Assembly (NCBI GenBank): GCA_039917655.1
Contig: JBDSJC010000288.1
Span: 1-16,653 of the forward strand
Length of the DNA: 16,653 bases
Source: PNKC01 sp039917655
GTDB taxonomy: Bacteria > Chloroflexota > Dehalococcoidia > Tepidiformales > Tepidiformaceae
Reading direction: 5' to 3'
Shown here: piece by piece, positions 8,001 through 15,680 of the stretch
Position numbering within the stretch: the stretch's first letter is position 1
Layout of the letters: each line of letters opens with the position of its first letter
Program-made: the position numbers and the translations under genes
Notes under the pieces: generated by a model
The model's input: the letters and a program-made list of their open reading frames with translations, nothing else
Database searches by the model: none
What the model was told of the DNA's origin: nothing

Positions 8001-8388
8001 CGCAAAGCGTTCACCGCTCTACGACGTGGCGGGGATGATCCGCTCATTCCACTACGTCCGCGTGCACGGTGTGGGTGCGCTGGTTGAATCGGCCCGAATG
8101 CCGAACGTCCCCCGCGAGCAGATCGAGGCGTGGGCACGGCTCTGGCAGGCGTGGAGCGCGCGGGAGTTCCTGCGAGCCTATGTCGCCGCGATAGCGGGCA
8201 CGGGCATCCTCTCGGATGAGCCAGAGGAGATGATGGTGACGCTTGGCGTGCTGGTCATGGAGAAGGCGCTCTACGAAGTGGCGTACGAAATCGACAATCG
8301 CCCGGCCTGGGTGCACCTGCCGCTGGAAGGCATCCTTGACTGCCTCCACGACCCTCACTACCTCGGCAACGCCGACCCGCCTGCATAA
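5026..8388 (+). CDS. treS: Trehalose synthase-maltokinase fusion (EC 5.4.99.16 / EC 2.7.1.175)
   Basis: The 1120-residue protein joins two enzymes. The first part (about 20-560) is trehalose synthase, which interconverts trehalose and maltose: LWYVDAIIYEVHIRAFSD, DDGYDIADYR, the nucleophile Asp-223 (LRLDAVPYL), acid/base Glu-265 (LIGEANQW) and Asp-331 (FLRNHDELTLEM), then TPVIYYGDEIGMGDN. After a linker, about residues 605-1120 form a maltokinase (Pep2/Mak type): RWFRGKSRAV at the start, catalytic-loop Asp-962 in CHGDYHLSQIL, metal-binding Asp-979 in VVIDFEGEP, and RAKRSPLYDVAGMIRSF. It phosphorylates maltose with ATP to maltose 1-phosphate, the GlgE donor. The start is taken as GTG 5026, which overlaps the glgE TGA; a frame start at 4957 would cut far into glgE. 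There is no clear Shine-Dalgarno, so coupling to glgE is likely. Fused TreS-Mak proteins are known in many bacteria. Confidence 0.96.
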   Translation: MRATASPTGKAKRSKAQSEDGDRDPLWYVDAIIYEVHIRAFSDGNADGIGDFAGLTSKLDYLQELGVNTLWLLPFYVSPLRDDGYDIADYRRIHPDYGTMRDFRRFLAAAHARGLRVITELVLNHTSDQHAWFQRSREAPKGSPARDRYVWSDTASEFAGTRIIFTDSERSNWTWDPVAGAYYWHRFYSHQPDLNFDNPKVRAEMLEVVDFWLDEGVDGLRLDAVPYLFEREGTTCENLPETHQFLKELRQHVDSRFPGRILIGEANQWPEDAAQYFGAGDECHMLFHFPLMPRLFMAIRMEDAFPIIDILDVTPGPPAGGRWAVFLRNHDELTLEMVTDEERDHMYRAYAEDRRARINVGIRRRLAPLLGGDRRRLELMNAILFSLEGTPVIYYGDEIGMGDNIYLGDRDSVRTPMQWSADTNAGFSQANPQKMYLPVNVGSQYHYEALNVQTQQARGSLLDWTKRIIALRRRHRALSRGSMQMVTTDNRKVLAFVREYEGERVLVVANLARFVQAVHLNLQAYAGTEPLELFGQARFPMITDAPYFLSLGPQTFFWFSLRRHGAGAAVTLPGHIAGGERPRLAARDWESVFSAHAGEAEALLLAYMRGQRWFRGKSRAVRRATITGVIPVGGKPALALYVIVQFEYVHGEADEYGMFVTGVGEERASELTHAAPSAIIADVVVPGGVVTLIDALVLPEVARKLLSYFRGRRSFPSDGRSMNIRPLKRLPRDAESWTPRVHRGEQTNTSVMYADQLMLKLVRRIEPGINQQVELERFISGTSFAPHAPQIMGTIELDSLRGGSSSTVAILETQVTHQTDGWLFALDELTTFLEAVAHGPAPTADAKQEGPFAEHAALWIDLAGVLGQRTAEMHIALASARAADPDLTPEPHTSFSRQAMAHNLRSRVRETFSLLRAAASALEGPARALAEQVLHEEATIKRRLASGARRPFPGLRIRCHGDYHLSQILVNGRDVVVIDFEGEPGRTLGERRAKRSPLYDVAGMIRSFHYVRVHGVGALVESARMPNVPREQIEAWARLWQAWSAREFLRAYVAAIAGTGILSDEPEEMMVTLGVLVMEKALYEVAYEIDNRPAWVHLPLEGILDCLHDPHYLGNADPPA

Positions 8389-8419
8389 CGGACGCGGCCC
8401 CAACGAAGTTAAAAGGCCC

Positions 8420-8425
8420 TAAAAT
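8420..8425 (+). promoter_or_regulatory. Possible -10 element for glgX
   Basis: TAAAAT matches the TATAAT consensus at 5 of 6 positions and lies in the 66-base gap between treS-mak and glgX, 30 bases before the GTG. No acceptable -35 hexamer lies 16-18 bases upstream, so this is weak evidence for a separate glgX promoter. Confidence 0.22.
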
Positions 8426-8454
8426 CCACTCACCCGACGGAGAAAGACACCGAC

Positions 8455-10626
8455 GTGAGAATGCCCGGCGCTCGACAATACCCTGGCACTCCCGCGCCCC
8501 TGGGGGCGACCTGGGACGGCAGCGGAGTGAACTTTGCGCTCTTCAGCGAGATCGCCGAACGGGTTGAACTGTGCTTGTTCGACGCTGCCTACGGACAGCC
8601 CGAAGCGGCGCGAATTGAATTGACCGAAAAAACGGACAACGTATGGCACACCTATCTGCCTGAAGCACGGCCGGGGCTGCTCTACGGGTATCGGGTGCAT
8701 GGCCCGTACGAGGCGGAACGCGGACTGCGGTTCAACGCCAGCAAGCTACTCCTGGACCCCTACGCAAAAGCGATCACCGGCGCCGTGCAATGGTCCCCAG
8801 CGATGTTCGGCTACCCGCCCGGCGAGCACGCAGACGACCGGGTCTGCGATTCGACCGACAGCGCGCCCGGGATGCCCAAGGCGGTAGTCATCGAGCCTGG
8901 CTTTTCCTGGGGAGACGATCGGCTGTTGCGCACCCCGTGGCACGAGACGGTGATCTATGAGGCGCATGTGCGGGGCCTGACGAAGCAAAACCCGCGCGTC
9001 CCGGCCGAACTGCGCGGCACCTACAGCGGGCTGGCCCACCACAGCGTCATCACCTATTTGCAAGACCTTGGCATCTCAGCGATCGAGCTTATGCCCGTGC
9101 ACCACTTTGTGGACGACCAACTCCTGCTCGATCGGGGGCTGAAGAACTATTGGGGCTACAACACGATCGGGTTCTTTGCGCCGGACAGCCGCTACAGTTC
9201 TAGCACAGCGCCGGGAGCCTCGGTCAACGAATTCAAGACGATGGTCAAAACGTTCCACAAGGCGGGGATCGAAGTGATCCTGGACGTGGTCTACAACCAC
9301 ACCGCGGAGGGCAATCACCTGGGCCCAACGCTTTCGTTCCGGGGGATCGACAACCCCGCGTACTACCGGTTGATGGAGGGCGACGAGGGCCACTACCAGG
9401 ACTTCACAGGCACCGGCAACACGCTCAACATGCGTCATCCACGCACAATCCAGATGATCATGGACAGCCTGCGCTACTGGGTGCTGGAGATGCATGTCGA
9501 TGGCTTCCGGTTCGACCTTGCATCCGCGCTGGCGCGCGAGCTGCACGCGGTTGACCGGTTGAGCGCGTTCTTCGACATCATTCACCAGGATCCGGTTCTC
9601 TCGCAGGTGAAGCTCATTGCCGAACCGTGGGACGTGGGCGACGGCGGCTACCAGGTGGGCAACTTTCCGGTGCTGTGGACCGAGTGGAATGGGAAGTACC
9701 GCGACAGCCTTCGCAAGTTCTGGAAGGGTGACGCCGGACAGATCGGCGAAGTGGGCTACCGCTTGACGGGCAGCAGCGACCTCTATGAGCAGAGCGGCCG
9801 CAAGCCGTACGCGAGCATCAACTTCATCACGGCGCACGACGGGTTTACGTTGCACGACCTGGTCAGCTTTGATTCGAAGCACAACGAGGCGAACGGCGAG
9901 GGCAACCGCGACGGCACCGACGACAATAACAGCTGGAACTGCGGCATCGAGGGCGAGACGGGCGACGCGGACGTCTTGCGGCTGCGCGGCCAGCAGATGC
10001 GCAACCTGCTGGCGACGCTTGTCCTGAGCCAAGGCGTGCCCATGATCCTGCACGGCGATGAGGTGGGCCGCACTCAGAGGGGGAACAACAACGTCTACTG
10101 CCAGGACAGCGATCTTTCGTGGATGTCCTGGGAGTGGGGGCCGGCTGAGCGCCAGATGCTGGAATGGACACGCAGGCTGACGCGCTTCCGCCGCGCGCAC
10201 CCCGTCTTGCGCCGCCGGAAGTTCTTCCAGGGGCGGCCAGTACGCGGCGAGACCACGCGCGACATCGTCTGGTATAGCCCGGACGGCAGCGAAATGTCCG
10301 AATTCGCATGGCACGACCCGGAGCGCCGGACACTCGGAATGTGGCTGGCGGGGGACGCACCGGACTTGACGCATCCATCACTGGAGCCAGTGAACGCCAA
10401 CACGGTGCTCATCCTGGTGAACGCCGGGTTCGAGGACGTCGACTTCCGGCTGCCGGTTGCCCCGCGGCCGCACCGCTGGTCGCTCTCCTTCGATAGCAGC
10501 CGGCCGGAGCAACCGGAAGGTCGCGTGCAGCTCGCAGGCAGGCGGCTCTACCGGCTGGCGGCACGCTCCATCTGTGCGCTCGTCCACCCCTCGGTGGCCG
10601 CCGAGGACGCGCCCGGGAACGGTTGA
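8455..10626 (+). CDS. glgX: Glycogen debranching enzyme GlgX (isoamylase-type, EC 3.2.1.196)
   Basis: The 723-aa GH13 subfamily 11 enzyme hydrolyses alpha-1,6 branch points. A CBM48-like N-domain (about 8-105) has GATWDGSGVNFALFSEIAE and YGYRVHGPYE with LLLDPYAKAI. The barrel starts near HETVIYEAHVRGLT and holds NYWGYNTIGFFAPDSRY, ILDVVYNHTAEGN, nucleophile Asp-354 (GFRFDLASAL), acid/base Glu-390 (LIAEPWD) and Asp-462 (ITAHDGFTLHDLVS), followed by HNEANGEGNRDGTDDNNSWN and the debranching-type HGDEVGRTQRGNNN. The C-terminal beta domain runs from about 580. GTG 8455 is used: GGAG at 8439-8442 lies 12 bases upstream; ATG 8461 is an alternative. It follows treS-mak by 66 bases and ends base-to-base with treZ. 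In this cluster it should supply linear chains for TreY. Confidence 0.95.
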   Translation: MRMPGARQYPGTPAPLGATWDGSGVNFALFSEIAERVELCLFDAAYGQPEAARIELTEKTDNVWHTYLPEARPGLLYGYRVHGPYEAERGLRFNASKLLLDPYAKAITGAVQWSPAMFGYPPGEHADDRVCDSTDSAPGMPKAVVIEPGFSWGDDRLLRTPWHETVIYEAHVRGLTKQNPRVPAELRGTYSGLAHHSVITYLQDLGISAIELMPVHHFVDDQLLLDRGLKNYWGYNTIGFFAPDSRYSSSTAPGASVNEFKTMVKTFHKAGIEVILDVVYNHTAEGNHLGPTLSFRGIDNPAYYRLMEGDEGHYQDFTGTGNTLNMRHPRTIQMIMDSLRYWVLEMHVDGFRFDLASALARELHAVDRLSAFFDIIHQDPVLSQVKLIAEPWDVGDGGYQVGNFPVLWTEWNGKYRDSLRKFWKGDAGQIGEVGYRLTGSSDLYEQSGRKPYASINFITAHDGFTLHDLVSFDSKHNEANGEGNRDGTDDNNSWNCGIEGETGDADVLRLRGQQMRNLLATLVLSQGVPMILHGDEVGRTQRGNNNVYCQDSDLSWMSWEWGPAERQMLEWTRRLTRFRRAHPVLRRRKFFQGRPVRGETTRDIVWYSPDGSEMSEFAWHDPERRTLGMWLAGDAPDLTHPSLEPVNANTVLILVNAGFEDVDFRLPVAPRPHRWSLSFDSSRPEQPEGRVQLAGRRLYRLAARSICALVHPSVAAEDAPGNG

Positions 10627-12510
10627 CTAATCGGGGCCGGCGCCGACGAAAACAGCGCTGTAGGCCGGGACCGTGAGCACCCCCTGGCGAACCTCGGGCG
10701 AGCCTCCGGTCCCACCGAAACGGCTCTCGTTGGTGTGGATGAAGATGCGCGCCTGATCGCTATTGCTCAGCTGGAACGCGGCCTCGGCGCCAAAATTGAC
10801 GGCCAGCCAACGTTCAGATTCTCCCACGGTGAAGCGCACGAGGATCGCGCTGCCCGCGGCCTTCGTTTCGATCGGACAACGTTCCCCGCGGTAGGCACGG
10901 AGGACGGGGTCTGTCGAGCGAATTTCGAGCAGCTGCCGATGGTAGTCCGCGGCGAGCATGCCCAGGCCGAACTTCGCTTCGTCGTGGTTCAGCCGGGAGC
11001 GCTCGAAGGTCAGCGGGTCCTGGGGGTCCGGGATCGATTCGCGCAGACCCTCATCTTCAAACGTCTTGAACTGGGCGAAGTCGCGGCGGCGGCCTTTCGT
11101 CACCTGTCTCCCGAGTTTCGGCGGATGATCGGTAAAATAGAGAAACGGGGTTGAGGCCAGGAACTCCTGACCCTGGAAGACCAGCGGCGTCTGCGGCAGT
11201 AGGAGCAGGAGCATGGTGGCGGCCAGCGCGTCCGCGCGTGAGGCGGCGTTGTTCATACGATCACCGAAGGGCCGGTTGCCCACCTGATCATGGTTCTGGA
11301 GGCAATAGAGAAACGCGGGCCACGGCCACCGCCGGGCCGGGGTCCCGCGGTTCTCATCGGCGCCAGCATCGAACTCCCCTTCGTAGAGGAAGCCGTGGCG
11401 CACAGTATCGGCCAGCTTCAACATGCTGCCATCGAAGCCCACAAAGTAGCCGGCCCGGTCATCGAACAGCGCCGTATGCAATCCGTGGTGGAAGTCATCC
11501 GCCCAAACGGCATCGAAGCCGTAGCCGCCCGACTCCAGGGGGGTCGCGTAGCGAACGTCGTTTTCAGGCGTCTCAGCCATCAGGTAGGGGGGCTGTACGG
11601 TGCGGGAGTGCGTCCGCAGGGTGCTGGAGATCTCGGGCAGAATCTGGTGCGCCGAGGAATCGATGAGCTGGTGCGTGGCGTCGAGGCGAAAGCCGTCGAT
11701 GTGGTATTCGTGGACCCAGTGCAGCAGGTTCTCGATCACGAAGGTGCGGACGCCGGGCGAGCCTGGGCCATCAAAGTTGACGGCCGGACCCCACGGTGTG
11801 GTGTGCACGCTGCTCAGGTATTCGTCCGCATAGAGCCCTGTGTAATTTCCGTCTGGCCCGAAATGGTTGTAGACCACGTCCAGCACGACGGCCATGTTCG
11901 CCTCGTGAGCGGCGTTCACCAGGCGGCGAAGCCCATCGGGGCCTCCGTAGACTGCCGCTGGGGCGAAGAGTTGAGTGCCGTCGTATCCCCAGTTCCATCT
12001 TCCCGGGAACGTCGCGATGGGCATCAGTTCGACGGCCGTGAAGCCGATGCCGCGCAGTTCCGACATGAGCTTGGCCGCGGCATCGAACGTGCCTTCGGTG
12101 GTGAGCGTCCCAATGTGGCATTCGTAGAGGACAAGATCGGCAAACTCGGGGGCAATCCACGCATCGTCGGTCCAGGCGAAAGCGCTTGCATCGAGCACTT
12201 CGCTCAGGCCGTGCACGCCGTCGGGCTGGCTGCGCGAGCAGGGGTCGGGGTACGGACCCTCGCCGTCGATGCGGTAGCCGTAGCGCGTGCCCACCTCGGC
12301 GTCTGAGACGTGCGCCTGACGATAGCCGTGCTCGGCAGTCTCCAATTCGATGACCCGCTGGCCGCCCCCTGGACCCTGGCCGTCCGCACCCTGGAGGATG
12401 AGTTCGAGCTTTGAAGGCTTCGGTGCCCAGACGCGAAACCGCGTCCCGCCAACCTCATCGGGCACGGCTCCAAGCGAGGGCTGCCAGCGGCCGCGAGTGA
12501 CCCTGGTCAC
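10627..12510 (-). CDS. treZ: Malto-oligosyltrehalose trehalohydrolase TreZ (EC 3.2.1.141)
   Basis: The 627-aa enzyme cleaves trehalose from the reducing end of maltooligosyl-trehalose made by TreY. A CBM48-like N-domain (GGTRFRVWAPKPSKLELIL, about 20-100) precedes the barrel, which has LYECHIGTLTTEGTFDAA, MPIATFPGRWNWGYDG and VVLDVVYNHFGPDGNY. Nucleophile Asp-277 (GFRLDATHQL), acid/base Glu-313 (LMAETPEND) and Asp-408 (LQNHDQVGNRPFGDR) form the triad, followed by LVFQGQEFLASTPFLYFTDH, a TreZ hallmark. A small beta C-domain begins near 535. The GTG start at 12510 overlaps the treY TGA by four bases (GTGA), so the pair is almost certainly co-translated. Its TAG (10627-10629) touches the last base of the glgX stop on the other strand, leaving no room for a terminator between them. 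Confidence 0.96.
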   Translation of the reverse strand: MTRVTRGRWQPSLGAVPDEVGGTRFRVWAPKPSKLELILQGADGQGPGGGQRVIELETAEHGYRQAHVSDAEVGTRYGYRIDGEGPYPDPCSRSQPDGVHGLSEVLDASAFAWTDDAWIAPEFADLVLYECHIGTLTTEGTFDAAAKLMSELRGIGFTAVELMPIATFPGRWNWGYDGTQLFAPAAVYGGPDGLRRLVNAAHEANMAVVLDVVYNHFGPDGNYTGLYADEYLSSVHTTPWGPAVNFDGPGSPGVRTFVIENLLHWVHEYHIDGFRLDATHQLIDSSAHQILPEISSTLRTHSRTVQPPYLMAETPENDVRYATPLESGGYGFDAVWADDFHHGLHTALFDDRAGYFVGFDGSMLKLADTVRHGFLYEGEFDAGADENRGTPARRWPWPAFLYCLQNHDQVGNRPFGDRMNNAASRADALAATMLLLLLPQTPLVFQGQEFLASTPFLYFTDHPPKLGRQVTKGRRRDFAQFKTFEDEGLRESIPDPQDPLTFERSRLNHDEAKFGLGMLAADYHRQLLEIRSTDPVLRAYRGERCPIETKAAGSAILVRFTVGESERWLAVNFGAEAAFQLSNSDQARIFIHTNESRFGGTGGSPEVRQGVLTVPAYSAVFVGAGPD

Positions 12511-15269
12511 TGGAGTTCACCCTGGATGAGCACGGCAAGCGGAAACCGCGCGAGGGCCGCGCCGGCGTTCACCTCCTCACATTCGCTGTAGTCTTCGCCG
12601 GTCAGCCAGTTTGAACAGGGTGCGCCGCGGCCAGGGAGCGGCACGACGGTATTGTCGAAGGTACCCGGCTGGATGTTCCCCTCGGAGTCGAGGAAGCCAG
12701 CGACCACCCTGGGAAGGATAACCAGCAGCCGTTGGCCTTCGAGCTCCCTGAAGAAGCAGAAGAGGTTCGCGCCGTGCTCCCCCGTGGCCAACACGGAGCG
12801 GTATCCGCCTTCGCCGAACAGGTCCGGAGTGCGTCCGCGAAGTGCCAACAGCCGTTTCGTCAGCCACGCCTTCGCCTCGGGGGTCATCGGCGGTGGTGGG
12901 ACGGGGCCAGCGTCAGCGTGCGCCGCGCGGCTCAACCCCGCGAGGTCCATCGGCCTGCGGTTATCGGGGTCGGTCAACTGGAAGATCGGCAGTTCGCTGC
13001 CCTGGTAGAAGTCCGGGATTCCCGGCGCCAGGCACTTCAGGGCGACCATGACCAGGCTATTGAGCGCCGCGGCTGGCCGCAGGCGAGCGACGAAGCGATC
13101 GAGCTGGGCGGGAAACGTGCCGCGGCGGCGCGAATCAAGGATCTCCCTGACGAACTCCAGGACAGCGCTTTCGTAAGCGTCGTCCACCTTCATCCAACTG
13201 GTGCTCAGCTTGGCTTCGCGCAGGGCCTTCGTCATGTGCTCTTCGATGCGGGCGTGGAACGCCGTGTCCCACCGTCCCTCCCAGGCCCCAATGAGCGTCT
13301 GATAGAGGTAATGCTCGGTGTCTGGATCCGGTACCTCGCGCCCGTCCGCATGGCGCCGTTTGGTAGCGTTCAGCCGGGACCAGGTACGGGCCGCGAGGCC
13401 CCACTCGCGCGGCAGTTCGCTGAGCACCGCGAGGCGATTACGCACATCCTCGCTGCGCTTGGTGTCGTGGGTGGTAGTCGCGGACATGCTCCCTGGCCAT
13501 TCTTTCGAGCGCGACTTGAACCAAGCGTGCGCCCGCTCCGGCGAGGTGCCATTCGAATCGGCCGCGCACCCTACTTCGTTCAAGGCCAGCAGGCGGCTGT
13601 AGCGAAACAGCGTGGTGTCCTCAACGCCCTTGGCCATCACCGGCGCGCTTACTTGCTGGAAGCGGCGGCGGAAGTGGACCCACTGGGCGCGTTCGGCTTC
13701 GTTTTCGGGTTCGGGGGAAAGCAGGAGCACCTGGGTGAGGAACTCCATCGCTTCGGGCGTGACATCCGGGTCTCGGAGGACCGCCCGTGTCGCGGCGCCG
13801 CGAATCCAGGCTGCTTCGCTGGCGTCCGTGCCCTCCTCATCGAAGTACGTGCGGTAAACCGGGAAGCAGGCGATGAGAGCGGCGATCGCCTCGCGCAAGC
13901 CGGCGAGGGTGTTGTCCCGGTAGAGCCTCCCGCGCTGAGAAAGCCGATGGAGTTGGAGCGCGAGGACGGTCACCTCGCCCGCGAACGAACGCTCGGCGAC
14001 GTGCTTGCGGGCGGCGTAGGCGATGTCGTCGTAGACGTGGCGGGCGCCCGTAAACGAATCGTAGGCACGGGCCAGGGCGCGGGCTCCGTTGGCCGAGATG
14101 GCCAGCTCGCCAGCGACCGCCAGGAAATCGTATCCGGTGCTTCCGGCGACGGGCCAGGCGGGGAGCCGTTCGTCACGGGCGAGGATCTTTTCGACCCAGA
14201 TCGGGCAGATATTCTCGGGAGGGACCGCGTCGTCCACCAGTTCACGGAGCCGTGCGAGGTACTCTCCGGGGGCGTAGAGGCCGTCCACGTGGTCCACCCG
14301 CAGCCCGGTGACAATCCCGCCGCGCACCAGCCGGGCGATCAGTTCGTGCGTGGCGGCGAACACCTGCGGGACCTCGACGCGGAGGGCGGCAAGGCTGTTC
14401 ACATCGAAGAACCGGCGGTAGTTGATCTCTTCGCCGGAAACGCGCCAGTAGGCGAGGCGGTAGGGCTGTGCGCCGAGGATTGCCTCCAACTCGTCGAAGC
14501 TCGCGGGGTCGCCAGCAGTGCCATTGATCTGAGCGAGGCGCCCGTCAATCCACGTCCGGAGAGAGGGCTCGGACGCCACTATCTGGGCCATCCTGAGCAG
14601 TTCGTTGGCGGCATCGGCGGGGGTGGCGTTGGCGATCGCTTCGAGCAGGCCGGCAAGGCTCGGCAACGCCCCGGGGTCGGAGAGCGTCTCGCCGAGGTCG
14701 GAGGGAGGCAGACCAAGCGCCGCGAGGTAGCTCGTGGGAGTCAGAGGCAACGATTGGTCAAAGTAGTGGACGACGAGTTCCGTGCCGTCGTAGCCGAGCA
14801 AGAGTTCGCCCGCTTCCAGGGCGGCGCCGAAGGGGCGGCCGAGGGAGGGATAGACGAGCACCCCCGAAGGCATCTGCGGTTGGCCGTCCCAATCGATGTC
14901 AAAGAAACCGGCGAACTCCGAGCGCCGCCCGAATCGGAGCACGTCTCGCCACCAGGGGTTGAGGGCGCCGACCACACCGACGTGGTTCGGAACGATATCA
15001 AGGATCAGGCCCATGTCATGCTGACGGAGCACTCCGTCCAACACGTAGAGCGCTTCGACGCCGCCGAGTTGGGGGCTGACGCGGTTGCTATCGATGACGT
15101 CGTAGCCGTGGCTGCTGCCCGGCGCGGCGGCGAAGATCGGCGAGAGGTAGACGTGCGAGATGCCCAGCGCCGCCAGGTGGGGCACGGCCAAGGCGGCATC
15201 GGCGAGCGTGAACTGGCCGCTCAACTGGAGCCGGTACGTTGCCACCGGTAGCTTGTGGCGACGGCTCAC
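12507..15269 (-). CDS. treY: Malto-oligosyltrehalose synthase TreY (EC 5.4.99.15)
   Basis: The 920-aa GH13 subfamily 26 enzyme converts the reducing-end alpha-1,4 bond of a maltooligosaccharide to the alpha,alpha-1,1 bond of trehalose. Hallmarks in order: PVATYRLQLSGQFTLADA, SHVYLSPIFAAAPGSSHGYD, LILDIVPNHVGV, nucleophile Asp-326 (GLRVDHVDGLY), acid/base Glu-360 (IWVEKILARDERLP, then GSTGYDF), VMAKGVEDTTLFRY, Asp-602 (TTTHDTKRSEDVRNR) and GIPDFYQGSELP near the C-terminus. It is somewhat longer than many TreY (about 700-800), mainly through middle inserts. The GTG start at 15269 has GGAG five bases upstream (complement of 15275-15278). It leads the treY-treZ pair; the promoter must lie in the divergent region to its right. 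A long frame antisense to this gene is a GC artefact. Confidence 0.96.
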   Translation of the reverse strand: MSRRHKLPVATYRLQLSGQFTLADAALAVPHLAALGISHVYLSPIFAAAPGSSHGYDVIDSNRVSPQLGGVEALYVLDGVLRQHDMGLILDIVPNHVGVVGALNPWWRDVLRFGRRSEFAGFFDIDWDGQPQMPSGVLVYPSLGRPFGAALEAGELLLGYDGTELVVHYFDQSLPLTPTSYLAALGLPPSDLGETLSDPGALPSLAGLLEAIANATPADAANELLRMAQIVASEPSLRTWIDGRLAQINGTAGDPASFDELEAILGAQPYRLAYWRVSGEEINYRRFFDVNSLAALRVEVPQVFAATHELIARLVRGGIVTGLRVDHVDGLYAPGEYLARLRELVDDAVPPENICPIWVEKILARDERLPAWPVAGSTGYDFLAVAGELAISANGARALARAYDSFTGARHVYDDIAYAARKHVAERSFAGEVTVLALQLHRLSQRGRLYRDNTLAGLREAIAALIACFPVYRTYFDEEGTDASEAAWIRGAATRAVLRDPDVTPEAMEFLTQVLLLSPEPENEAERAQWVHFRRRFQQVSAPVMAKGVEDTTLFRYSRLLALNEVGCAADSNGTSPERAHAWFKSRSKEWPGSMSATTTHDTKRSEDVRNRLAVLSELPREWGLAARTWSRLNATKRRHADGREVPDPDTEHYLYQTLIGAWEGRWDTAFHARIEEHMTKALREAKLSTSWMKVDDAYESAVLEFVREILDSRRRGTFPAQLDRFVARLRPAAALNSLVMVALKCLAPGIPDFYQGSELPIFQLTDPDNRRPMDLAGLSRAAHADAGPVPPPPMTPEAKAWLTKRLLALRGRTPDLFGEGGYRSVLATGEHGANLFCFFRELEGQRLLVILPRVVAGFLDSEGNIQPGTFDNTVVPLPGRGAPCSNWLTGEDYSECEEVNAGAALARFPLAVLIQGELQ

Positions 15270-15401
15270 ATGCGCTCCGGCGATGAATCCTGATCCTGCA
15301 TTGAGCGCCTCCCCGCTGATGCTGTCAGCCTACCGGGGCGCGGCTTACGTAGGGCTTGCGCGGGAGATTTCCAGCCTTGCAGACTCGTGACGGATGGTTC
15401 C

Positions 15402-15471
15402 CCCGATGAGGCAACGCCAGCTTTGGCCCCTCAAGAGAGTAGCTGGTGGTGCCCGAAACGGCACCATCGGG
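15402..15471. promoter_or_regulatory. Structured element with two exclusive foldings (possible RNA switch)
   Basis: CCCGATG (15402-15408) pairs with CATCGGG (15465-15471). Inside, GCCAGCT (15416-15422) pairs with AGCTGGT (15441-15447), and GGTGCC (15448-15453) pairs with GGCACC (15460-15465) around CGAAAC, giving a three-way junction. Alternatively 15410-15422 and 15441-15453 form one 13-position helix (11 Watson-Crick pairs, one G-U, one mismatch), which uses up GGTGCC. The G-U pair occurs only in the + strand RNA, which slightly favours that orientation. It matches no riboswitch family I know. Confidence 0.35.
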
Positions 15472-15497
15472 ACGGCCAATCGCGTTAGGCGTGAGCT

Positions 15498-15525
15498 TTT
15501 ACACGACCTAAACCGCAATCAAAAT
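15498..15525 (+). promoter_or_regulatory. Candidate promoter for the IPT/TIG-repeat gene
   Basis: TTTACA (15498-15503; 5 of 6 to TTGACA) and CAAAAT (15520-15525; 4 of 6 to TATAAT) are 16 bases apart, in the AT-rich island of the divergent region. Transcription would start near 15532, leaving a leader of roughly 150 bases. The complementary strand also has weak promoter-like hexamers, so the same island may serve treY. Confidence 0.33.
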
Positions 15526-15680
15526 GCAATGAGAATGCGATGTCCTGGACTGATTTAGCGATTCCCAGCCCCGCCAGTGTGGGTACCTTGAAGGCAACGC
15601 GTGAGGCGGCAGCGGGAACCGCAGCGGGATGGCGAGGTGCGTTCCGGCCCGCCCACGTGAACTACTCAAGGAGCTACCCC

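Larger units (their letters stand above)
15270..15680. other. Divergent intergenic region between treY and the IPT/TIG gene
   Basis: The 411 bases separate two divergent starts, so promoters for both genes should be here. Three parts can be seen: a GC-rich stretch next to treY (15270-15395), a segment with strong inverted pairing (15402-15471), and an AT-rich island at about 15490-15560 in which ATGCAATG and ATGCGATG recur. The end near the IPT/TIG gene is again GC-rich, with CCGCC/GGCGG pairing at 15571-15575 and 15605-15609. No coding frame is convincing. Confidence 0.6.

Noticed and set aside
9076..10374. 432-codon - strand frame opposite glgX, and - strand frames 4807-5754, 5770-6687 and 6703-7731 opposite glgE/treS-mak
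   Set aside because: Antisense artefacts of GC-rich coding sequence; the + strand genes are unambiguous.
12732..15251. 839-codon + strand frame opposite treY, and 338-codon frame 11290-12306 opposite treZ
   Set aside because: Both are antisense to genes with complete catalytic motifs; long stop-free antisense frames are expected in high-GC genes. Their products are low-complexity Arg/Gly/Val/Glu-rich with no recognisable motif.
15402..15460. Hammerhead-ribozyme-like CCGATGAG ... CGAAAC arrangement
   Set aside because: The core needs CUGAUGA and this has CCGATGA; an extra C precedes GAAA, and stems I and III with the cleavage triplet cannot be formed.
15450..15660. c-di-GMP-I (GEMM) riboswitch upstream of the secreted IPT/TIG protein
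   Set aside because: The conserved ACGCAAAGCC block and the tetraloop-receptor stem were not found on either strand.
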